DNA of 64,000 nucleotides. Origin: Owenia fusiformis (Eukaryota > Annelida > Polychaeta > Sabellida > Oweniidae). Where the stretch lies: positions 13,893,181 to 13,957,180 of the forward strand of contig CAIIXF020000010.1 in the NCBI GenBank assembly GCA_903813345.2, written 5' to 3'. Every line of letters begins with the position of its first letter. The first letter of the stretch is position 1. A program made the translations under genes and the position numbers. The notes below the pieces were generated by a model that searched no databases, was not told where the DNA came from, and saw only the letters and a program-made list of their open reading frames with translations. Shown piece by piece: positions 55,683 to 64,000 of this stretch.

Positions 55683-57508
55683 TTAAGATATAACACATTT
55701 ACACTCAGATTTGATTCTAATATAGTCCATTCTGTAAGGTCCGGGTGACCCATAGTCTGTTACTATAGCATAAGCATATGAAAACTGCTGCTCGCATTTT
55801 GATCTATCCTCATAGTCTGGATGGATAAATAAGCATTTTGTGTCCTTCACATGGGGCAGGCAAGATGTTTCATAAAATGTCTGCCTTGTTGTATGGTCTC
55901 TATACAAAACAACGAGTTTGCCCTCTCGTGAGAGTCCACCGAGAGGTTGTGTTCGACTAGTTAAAGATGGACAACACTGCATTTTTGTTTGGGACTTTGA
56001 GTTTCCCATACTTTTTTGGGGAGTGTTTTGATTTTGTCGTCTGCTTGTATCACGTTTGTTATGGGTGACATCTATAGGTGAGGTATCAGTGTTTATGTCC
56101 ATGTCTATATTATGAGAATGGTGTCGGTGTTTTGGCGTATCCTGTAGAGACAGCCTGAAATATGTATAAAATTGTATATATCTCTGAATTGAATCTTTTA
56201 ACCTTAAGGAACTCTGAGGAAGTAGGAGAGAGAACTGAAAGCAGGGTCAAATGATTCAATCTATAAACATGGATTAAAGCTTTGAGATTTGTCAGGAAAC
56301 AGTTGAAAACAAAACACCAGAAGACCCTATAAGTCATAGGACTCCTTAACGACAATTAATAGACAATTATGAGATAAGAAATAACTTGTGAGTAGGGCAG
56401 GGTCAAATCTATTTTTCATCATTTAAAATTGACAATTTGCATATTCGACAATATTTGTTTCAATGCAATGTGCTCACTACTCTGATTCACAACTCTTGAC
56501 ACTGGAAATCCAAAATAGAAAAGCCATGCACGTTCAGTTATGAATCACTTAAAATTCAAAATAGAAACACCATGCACATTCAATTATGAATCACTTAAAA
56601 TCCAAAACAGAAAGGCCATGCACATTCAGTTATGAATCACATAAAATCCAAAATAGAAAGGCCATACACATTCAGTTATGAATCACTTAAAATTTAAAAT
56701 AGAAAAACCATGCACATTTAATTATGAATCAATTAAAATCCAAAATAGAAAGGCCTTGCACATTCAATTATGAATCACATAATATTCGAAATAGAAAGGC
56801 CATGCACATTCAAAATAGAAAGACCATGCTCATTCACTTCACTTAAACTCCAATATAGAAAGGTCTTGCTCATTCAGTTATGAATCGCTTAAATCCACAA
56901 TAGAAAGGCCACGCACATTCAGTAAGGTCGTGCACATTTAAGTATGGATCACTAAAACTCCTAAATAGAAAGGTCTTGTACATTCAATTATGAATCACTT
57001 AAAATCCAAAGTAGAAAGGCCATCCACATTCAATGATGAATCACTTAAAATCCAAAATAGAAAGGTCTTGATCATTCAGTTATGAATCACTTAAAATCAA
57101 AAATAGAAAGACCATGCACATTTAATTATGAATCACTTAAAATCCAAAATAGAAAGGCCATGCACATTCAATTATGAATCACTTAAAATCCAAAATAGAA
57201 AGGCCATGCACATTCAATCATGAATAACTTAAAATCCAAAATAGAAAGGCCATACACATTCAATCATGAATCACTTAAAATCCAAAATAGAAAGGCCATG
57301 CATATTCAATTATGAATCACTTAAATCCAAAATGGAAATGCCATGCAGATTCAATTATAAATTAATGAGTACCAAAATAGTCTATAATATGGACATTAAC
57401 TTAAATTTACCTTTCATTCATTTTGGTCATGTGTCTCTGTCTTAGAAAGGTTTTGTGTCTTTTCTCCTGTTTTACACCTTTACAGAACAAAATAGTCAGC
57501 AGTAGCAC
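55683..57508 (-). CDS. Neurotrophin/Spätzle-like cystine-knot ligand, two 3' exons; first exon not found
   Basis: Minus-strand exons 57508-57411 and 56154-55683 join across a GT-AG intron (phase 2/1). The first opens with a hydrophobic run (VLLLTILFC), the end of a signal peptide whose Met must be in an upstream exon. A short basic propeptide follows, with a possible dibasic site (TSRR). The C-terminal ~95 residues match the neurotrophin fold: the first Cys (as CC), FYETSC, TKC, a CEQQFSYAYAIV strand, and the final YIRIKSECKC, giving the six knot cysteines in order plus one extra. The FxETxC and IRIxxxCxC signatures are family hallmarks. The product is likely a secreted dimer acting on Trk-, p75- or Toll-like receptors; the sequence does not say which. 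Spätzle-type assignment is the main alternative. Confidence 0.8.
56509..57355. repeat. 46-bp satellite in the neurotrophin-like gene intron
   Basis: About 17 copies of a 46-bp unit (AAATAGAAAGGCCATGCACA and TCAATTATGAATCACTTAAA), some truncated, fill most of the 1.26-kb intron between the two exons. Confidence 0.92.
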
Positions 57509-57756
57509 CTGCAAGCACAAAGTGATTAATTAATCATAAATAAACGCCCTGATCTGAACAAACATGGCTCTTAAAACGTATATAAACCCGTGGTAATAAT
57601 TAAATAAAAGAGCACTCGTAAACAATAAATAACAATAATCACATCGTGTCTTCAAGAATCAATGACATAATGGTATTACTAGAGGCAGAATAACCTAGTA
57701 CAATACAAACACAAGCCTACGACATAATAGTGATAATCATAGAATTGCCCCATATA

Positions 57757-58233
57757 CATGGTGAGCCAAAAAGCGTAACACAAACGCATGTTAATAACTC
57801 AGTCATTCAGCATGGGTTTAAGGTTAAATTGGGCATAATTCAACATTGTTCTATGTTCTTTCATTCATTTCCTCTAGACGCAAACTTTTTATTCTAACTA
57901 CACACTCACAGATATCTTATGTAATTGCTCTCTCTTCCTCCTAATCTCTTATTTTAACTCTCTGATGCTTCTAGGGTTATTAGTGCAGACACTATCTTTG
58001 AAATAGCCCAAAATAGTCTGGGGATTCAAATCGGTTGAGTTTGACATGTTTCGGCATTTTGAGCACGTTTTGTAAAGTGGCCATATCGTAACGATTTGTA
58101 AAAGATCAATGAAATTTAAAACAATAGAAGAACATTGATCAAAGTTCAATTGTGCAAAATATGACATTAACCCATTGCCGGATAACCGAGTTATTAACAT
58201 TTGTTAGGGTTACCCTTTTTCTGGCTCACCCTG
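57757..58233. mobile_element. 477-bp mariner-like MITE, copy 2, TA target duplication
   Basis: Termini CATGGTGAGCCAAAAAG and TTTTCTGGCTCACCCTG are inverted and flanked by TA on both sides. The interior is homologous to the copy at 54365-54914. Confidence 0.75.
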
Positions 58234-58471
58234 TAGATATGAATAAGTGGGCCATAATCACCAATCCCAAGACCAGGTGGAAGAATAAAGACAGGATATG
58301 GGAAATAAAACCTCTGATGAGGAAATACAGTAACCATTGTACTAGTAAATGTGTAGGCCCACCACATAATTAATTGTTTAAAACATGAAGTACAATATAT
58401 CATTTTTATATCTGAATATAACCATTCATACATTATTGATGGCAAAAATAAAGGCCATTTAATTCATTTCA

Positions 58472-58582
58472 GGATTATTCATGATTCTAATTGCCTATCC
58501 ATGGCCACCACTATTACCAGGTAAGGTGATAAGATGGGGGCCTCAGATTTATAATCAGCTTGAAATTGTGACGATATCTTAA
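58472..58582 (+). other. Orphan exon-like ORF segment
   Basis: TTCATTTCAG precedes an open frame reading LFMILIAYPWPPLLPG then KVIRWGPQIYNQLEI to TAA, with an optional GTAAGG donor after PLLP. The hydrophobic, Trp/Pro-rich composition looks protein-like, but no partner exon and no family is recognised. Confidence 0.2.
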
Positions 58583-58686
58583 AGAGACCCCGAGTATATT
58601 TTTTGTGCTATTTGTTTAAGTTCTGTGACTGTGAATAATATTTTAAACATCTGATGCAAAACTTTTTACCGTTTTAGAAAAGTCCA

Positions 58687-59186
58687 AAGGATTGGTATCG
58701 ATATGGCGAACTGAATTGAATACATGTTTCTCTTAAACCAGTCATCAAAAAATTCTGAAAATATTACACATCGTCAATTTTATGATCTCTTCTATTCTTG
58801 GTATCATATGTTCGCAATGAATTGAAACATCTATCCCAACCTCAATAAAAGGTTAATTTTTATCTACTTTGAGGGTTTTAATTTTGATGTTTTGAATACT
58901 TGAACCAAACATTCCTTTGTACAATTACAATATTGAGAGACTCAAACACGTTGTGTAAGCTTATATGTCATCTTGTTCCAAGTTTGGGATAGCTGTTTCA
59001 TTTCATTCTCGAGAATATGCACAAAGGAACGAAAAAACAATTGCACTAAAAACAACAATTGTTCACAAAAACAATAATATAAAATATATATAAATAATTT
59101 TCGCATTAAATTGGTGTCAATCAATAATTGGTTTCAAAGAAAAACAACGTTGAATTCAGTTCGCCATATCGACACCAATACTTTAC
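58687..59186. mobile_element. About 500-bp TIR element (CCATATCGATACCA family), most complete copy
   Basis: AAGGATTGGTATCGATATGG is matched in inverse by CCATATCGACACCAATACTT, with further pairing through GCGAACTGAATT. Partial relatives occur at 16012-16268 and 45465-45605. Confidence 0.65.
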
Positions 59187-59774
59187 AACATTTTTAAAAG
59201 TATCATTACTGGAACATTTCAAATTTTAATGTCAAGAGAAATAATCTAAATAATTTTTATTATGAATCCACCGTTTTGATTTTGGAACACTGACATAAGT
59301 ATTCATTTTTGAAAGGGCCATATGCCAAAGATTTCGATCTTATGTACATGCGCTCTTAAGTTCACTGGTATTTTAGGAGAGTCAATTGTGCTACTTATCA
59401 CCCGAAACCTTTCTATTGTAATGGCAAATTGTGAAGACATCTGAACCAATAGTCGGAATTTGCCTCCTATAGATCCAAATCGCTTATCGATGCTCGCTAT
59501 ATTTATACCTCAGCGGTTAAGTCAAACCCAAGAACGAAACGATCTCGGGGCAGGCCGATTGTAAGCGTATCGCATTTCTTTTCTTGCGAAGGACATTTCA
59601 ATTTATAATATTGTTATGATTATCAGTTTGGGTTTTTATTTGAGGTGAAAAAGATTATACTTTAGGCCGAAGACAAACACTGAAACAAAGTAAGATTAGC
59701 TACTCCTTAGTCCCAGAGACTAGAAGTAATTACCGTAGATCAAACTATTGAAGGCCAAGAGTAAAGGTTGTCTT

Positions 59775-60709
59775 GGATGAAATAATTTGGAATAATGAGA
59801 ACATTGTCATCAGAAATAAATCAATATTTTGGAAGGAATTTTATGATAAAGGTTTTCTAACTATCAAAGATGTTATGCTTAATGGTATGGTTAAATCATG
59901 GAATCAGGTCAAAATGCAAACTGGACTTTCACATAATTATATGCTAAAATGGTTTGGCCTCATTCAGGCAATACCATCAGATTGGTTAAGAGTACCGAAT
60001 GGAAATATGAATGACCAGGTATCTCTAGATAATATAACAGTAATAAAAAGCGATACAGAAGTCAACTTTTTAAAATGTACATCTAGAGAATTTTATAAAA
60101 TATTGCTGGAAGCTATTGCAGAATATCCAACAGCAAAACACACTTTATCAGATAAATATCATATTAAAGAAGAAGATTGGTCATTTTACTATGAACACTT
60201 TCATAAAACCCTGACATATTCAAAACATAAGGCATTTCAATATAAGCTCTTAAACAATATTTTGTATACAAATAGTGAACTTTTTCAATACAAAATAACT
60301 CCTTCACCAATGTGTGAGTTTTGCCATGTGAACATAGAAACTTGTGACCACATCTTCTTTAATTGTGATTATACCAAACAGTTTTGGAAGTCATTAATAG
60401 ATAATACATTAAAAGATCTCGAAAATTTTTCTCTGCTTACAGTATTATTTGGTAGCCCAAAATGGAGTGATTTTGAAAATATGGTAATTATTATAGGAAA
60501 GTACTACTTATATAATAAGAAAATGCAACAAGAGCCTCCAAATTATTACAACTTTAAGGCATATTTAGATCATTGTTTAAAAATGAAAATGGATTTTAAC
60601 AGTATGATGGTATGAGTGGAGAATGTGAATGAATGGGTAATGGAGTGACTTTAATAATTTTTTCACTTATATGTATACATTTTAAATTTGATGAAAAAAA
60701 AAAAAAAAA
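59775..60709 (+). mobile_element. 5'-truncated non-LTR retrotransposon (LINE ORF2 C-terminus) with 12-bp target duplication
   Basis: An open frame from 59773 to 60615 encodes about 280 residues of a LINE C-terminal region, with the zinc-knuckle segment CEFCHVNIETCDHIFFNC, FQYKLLNNILYT before it and LLTVLFGSPKW after it. The style is close to L1/Tx1-type elements. A run of about 16 A residues follows at 60694-60709. AAAGGTTGTCTT occurs at 59763-59774 and again at 60707-60718, a target-site duplication. The start is a truncation point, not a true initiation codon. The frame is unbroken, so insertion was probably recent. Confidence 0.92.
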
Positions 60710-60718
60710 GGTTGTCTT

Positions 60719-62055
60719 CCCTCAGTATCTAATGGTCCAACAATGTAAACTAGTAGTTCAAATTCTCATACACGATGAACAAAGAAGTCTCACAGGTCGT
60801 TTTGATCTCAATTCATTGAACAGTACATAGAACTCTTTGAATATTTACGGAATTCCATAACTTAATACGTTTTTGATACCAGCTAGGTTCACAATTCTCA
60901 GGTGATTTGTTTGCTTTATTGTTTAATTCATAGATGGATCGATCATTGATAGTGTTTTCCAATATTGTTTATGCATTGGTGGGTGGTAGAAAGGTGTGAT
61001 TGTATTGAGATTATATTAATGAAGACATTTGGAGAATTATTGTGAATGGAGATCAATGGGTTATTGATGCGTATATGTAAAACACTCTATTACAAGTCTG
61101 TTTGAATTGATTGGTTGACAAGAGATCTGATTGATAACACTGAGGGGGTGGAATATAATATCTAATTGTGACCACTGATCAGTATCATATTGGTGGAATA
61201 AACCTAAATCCAAATCAGTGACAATTCAGCTCAAAAACGATATGAGACATCAGGGATAAGTTATCGTATAAAGTGGTGATTGATATCGACGTGTCCCTTT
61301 TGGGAACAATGCATTTTTAATTTTGCTGTGTCGGGCATCATGAGAGACAACAGCTTTGTATCAGGAGAAATCCTGTCTTTCTATTAAGCGTTCATTTCTA
61401 GAAAGATATTTCTAGTTGAGAAACAGAAAAAGCATTGGCACCCGAAGGGGAGGGGAGGGGGGGAGAGTGAGTATCAGAATGGTCTTATGGCATCACCCGG
61501 GGAGCATCTGATTGACTTGACCTTGAACGTACCAAAAACAGAACGAGTAAAGTAGGCAATAAAAGCCGCCAACTGTGAATGGACTGGTATAATAATCGTA
61601 AAATAACAATTCTACCGAAATCTATAATTTCTTTCATTTCAACATCCGTTTTGACACAGGTTTCATGTTCAGATCTTCCCGGGACGTCTTTACCCTGGTA
61701 AAGCAGCGAAACACTGAACAAAATCAACATTTCATAAGGTTGATTTCATTGATTAAGCGAACATAGAAATTGACGTCGCATTATCTAATTATTCAATATA
61801 AAGAATGGTAAAATAAACATAAGTAAATATTTACATTTTCAGAAACCTATTTTCATAATCTCACATGCGATTTAAATTGTGGAATCTCGACTGTGTTGAT
61901 GAAGTCACTTTTGGGCATATAGAAATAAAGGATTAACCATAGGGCGCAGTGAAGCATTTTGTCAACATTTATTAGGCGTATACCGCAATAATGTCAATCA
62001 CTTATTAGATATTTCAAAAAATATTGAAGTTGAAGTTATTTTAGTTTGATATGTG
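60719..62055. other. Intergenic segment, no feature
   Basis: AT-rich DNA. A G-rich run (GGGGAGGGGAGGGGGGGAGAG) lies near 61447. No gene is supported. Confidence 0.45.
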
Positions 62056-62064
62056 CCGCAAAAT

Positions 62065-62591
62065 TACCCTTTGCATTCGTTCGACTTCGCTTCTCAAAAG
62101 AGAGCTTCGTTTTAGTTTATAAGGACATAAAAAGTAGATTCTTTGTTATGCGTCCCCTTGATTGCAAGATTTTGAGTAAATCAGACAAAACAAACACATT
62201 CAAATAGCTAGCAATCACAAGGGTCTGAAAGTACCATCGCATTTCATTCAATCAGAATCAGACGAAATGGAAGATTTGATATGCGTCAAAATTGACATTG
62301 ATATCGATTACTTTAGCAAACATTGTGTATTTTCTCATTTTTACCCCATGAATAATAGCTATGTTTACATATATTGTATAAAAGGTATAGATATGTGTTT
62401 GTAATCACTGCAAATTTGTATGTCATCCCTTTTTATGCCCATAAAATGTATACATTTCCCAGCAAACAAGTTTGCGTTTTTTCTTGAGTTTGTGTTTGTT
62501 TTCCTTGTTCCCTTGCATGATTTGGATTATGCCAGGACGCAAAACAAAGAATCTACTTCTCATGGCCTAACTAGACTTTGCGCGCAGGGTA
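62065..62591. mobile_element. 527-bp TIR element with 9-bp target duplication
   Basis: It begins TACCCTTTGCATTCGTTCGA and ends TGCGCGCAGGGTA. CCGCAAAAT flanks both sides (62056-62064, 62592-62600). An inner inverted repeat (AGTAGATTCTTTGTTATGCG and its inverse) marks extra sequence absent from the 82-bp relative at 63354-63435. The transposase family is unknown; a 9-bp duplication suits Mutator-like or Merlin-like groups. Confidence 0.85.
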
Positions 62592-62600
62592 CCGCAAAAT

Positions 62601-63203
62601 TAGTATTTTCCTAACCCTCTGCAAAATGGGTTACTCAATGTGGTTTCATTTGCTCCTGCTGCACTTTGAATTCATCCTTGCTAATTTGTGACTAATAGGC
62701 GATTCAGTAAAGAAAGCAAAAAAATTAAGCGGAATAAATGGCAAGAAATCGATCATCAGATTTCACCATTACATATCAACTAACACGATTCAGTGTCAAC
62801 GGTAAGATCAAAGTAAATATAGATTCTGATATAGAGAGCATATATATTTATCAACTGATCTAAACCTGTCTTACCAGTGAAAATAAAATTCTTTCCGAAT
62901 ACAGCTCTTGAACGACACGGGTCTCTAGAAGCGCTATATAGGTTAATTCTGATCCTTCGTCACTCTAAAATCATTCTTCATTCAAAGTCTAAGGACTTAA
63001 TTTATTCCTCTGTTCAGGGTATGGAAGAAGTGAAATACCCTTGGACCAAGGATACCCAAATGCCTCTTCAAAGTTCTGATTTATCAGTCTCTCTTTAGCT
63101 AATGCTACAGGCTGTTGCTCCCACATTGTCCCTTTAATGTATTAAGATCACCCCGAGCGTGGAGTTTAGACGAAGCTAGCTTTTATGAAGCTAAGTTTGT
63201 ACT
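62601..63203. other. Intergenic segment, no feature
   Basis: No supported gene or bounded repeat. Confidence 0.4.
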
Positions 63204-63454
63204 CGCGAATGTATCTTTCGGCTGTCGGTTTCCGGATTAACCTACTATTTTATGGACAGCGCATTTAAATATCAATAGTTCCTGCCGCTATTCCATTCAT
63301 ATTTAAATGAGTTGGTCATTAGTAGGTTATTCCGGTAGCCGTCAGCCGAAAGTTACCCTTTGCATTCGTTTGACTTCACTTCTTAAAAGAGAGCTTCGTC
63401 TAGTAGTAGTTTAACTAGACTCTGCGCGCAGGGTAGCCGAAAGTTGCATTCGCG
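63204..63454. mobile_element. Fold-back element hosting a nested 82-bp insertion
   Basis: CGCGAATGTATCTTTCGGCT on the left pairs with the right arm ending TTGCATTCGCG, and AACCTACTA pairs with TAGTAGGTT further in. The right arm is split by the 82-bp element at 63354-63435. Confidence 0.75.
63354..63435. mobile_element. 82-bp miniature TIR element with 9-bp target duplication
   Basis: It begins TACCCTTTGCATTCGTTTGA and ends TGCGCGCAGGGTA, like the 527-bp element. GCCGAAAGT flanks both sides (63345-63353, 63436-63444). The opposite arm of the host palindrome retains a single, uninterrupted CTTTCGGC, acting as an empty site. Confidence 0.88.
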
Positions 63455-64000
63455 TGTTCGGTAAGTCAAACGAATGGAATGTGATGAGAAGTCCAAATGG
63501 TTCTCTCACGTTCAATTCTAAAATGCAATTTATTCAACCTGAGATTCAACTAATATGTGATCTTTTTTTCAATGAGATCAGAATAAAATGGTGCGTTTCA
63601 TTCCAAAAGACAGTTGAAGTATAGGGAATCGGCAACGTTTCAATCCCGTCTTACCGCCAACTATTAAAAATGGAAAACATATTCAACTTTCAAGGTGTAA
63701 TAAACCCTATGAATCAATATGACGGAAATCGTCACTGGGAGCTTCTGCGGTCCGTTTTTTCTTCATCTTAGGTTTAGTATCAGAGAGCAAATGCGATCTG
63801 TTGCCGAAAGCGATAATTATGAAACAGCAACTTACATGAGAACATTTACTTAACAAGTTAACATTTACTAATTCAGTCGTGAATGAAACAGAGTAATGTT
63901 CAGATTCCACTTTTATGTTACTAGGTTACTTAGCAAGATGGTTTTCTAATACCTACTTGGAATACATTAATAAAACTTTAGGTCATGCTGCTTTTCCGGG
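63455..64000. other. Window end, no feature
   Basis: No gene, RNA or bounded repeat is supported. Confidence 0.4.

Noticed and set aside
61485-61730. Minus-strand ORF starting MLILFSVSLLYQG as first exon of the neurotrophin-like gene
   Set aside because: Its only good donor leaves phase 1, while the next exon (57508-57411) needs phase 0, and it duplicates rather than supplies the start of the hydrophobic run.

Overview
This is an AT-rich stretch of animal nuclear DNA. Genes are split by short GT-AG exons and long introns, genes lie inside introns of other genes, and most non-coding sequence is transposon-derived. The gene content (dynactin p24, antiquitin, an SRCR receptor, a class A GPCR, a neurotrophin/Spätzle-like ligand) fits an invertebrate metazoan, plausibly a marine lophotrochozoan. 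The phylum cannot be fixed from the sequence alone.

Layout. (1) 4.0-12.3 kb, + strand: the 3' five coding exons of dynactin subunit 3 (DCTN3). Its first ~30 codons were not found and probably lie upstream of the window. Its third visible intron holds an antisense gene for a two-SRCR-domain, mucin-stalked, single-pass membrane protein (6263-9444). (2) 14.2-50.9 kb, + strand: a complete 17-exon ALDH7A1 (antiquitin), head-to-tail with DCTN3. Intron 11 contains an antisense, apparently intronless class A GPCR (21747-23435) with a 63-bp coding minisatellite in intracellular loop 3. Intron 13 (13.5 kb) and intron 16 (9.5 kb) are packed with mobile elements. (3) 55.7-57.5 kb, - strand: the last two visible exons of a neurotrophin/Spätzle-like cystine-knot ligand, with a 46-bp satellite in the intron between them. 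(4) 58-64 kb: transposon remnants, including a 5'-truncated LINE with a clean 12-bp target duplication, and two TIR elements with 9-bp duplications.

The most notable signals are structural. Four sequence-unrelated repeat families share one architecture: a 5' hairpin built from the terminal repeat, a core of tandem repeats (about 150 bp where measured), an inverted 3' terminal repeat, a small stem-loop and a T-rich end. This looks like Helentron-associated (HINE-type) elements. One of them carries a 1.43-kb insertion between AAA and TTT with 14-bp TIRs and no target duplication, as described for Spy transposons. A 4.35-kb near-perfect palindrome sits in ALDH7A1 intron 13. ALDH7A1 also has tandemly duplicated 3' splice sites at two different exons (6 and 12) and a minisatellite abutting the exon 6 donor. 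About five residues expected at the exon 11/12 junction are missing, so a microexon may have been overlooked.

The protein genes do not form one pathway. DCTN3 is a dynein-dynactin component, ALDH7A1 is a lysine-catabolism dehydrogenase, and the three others are secreted or membrane signalling proteins.
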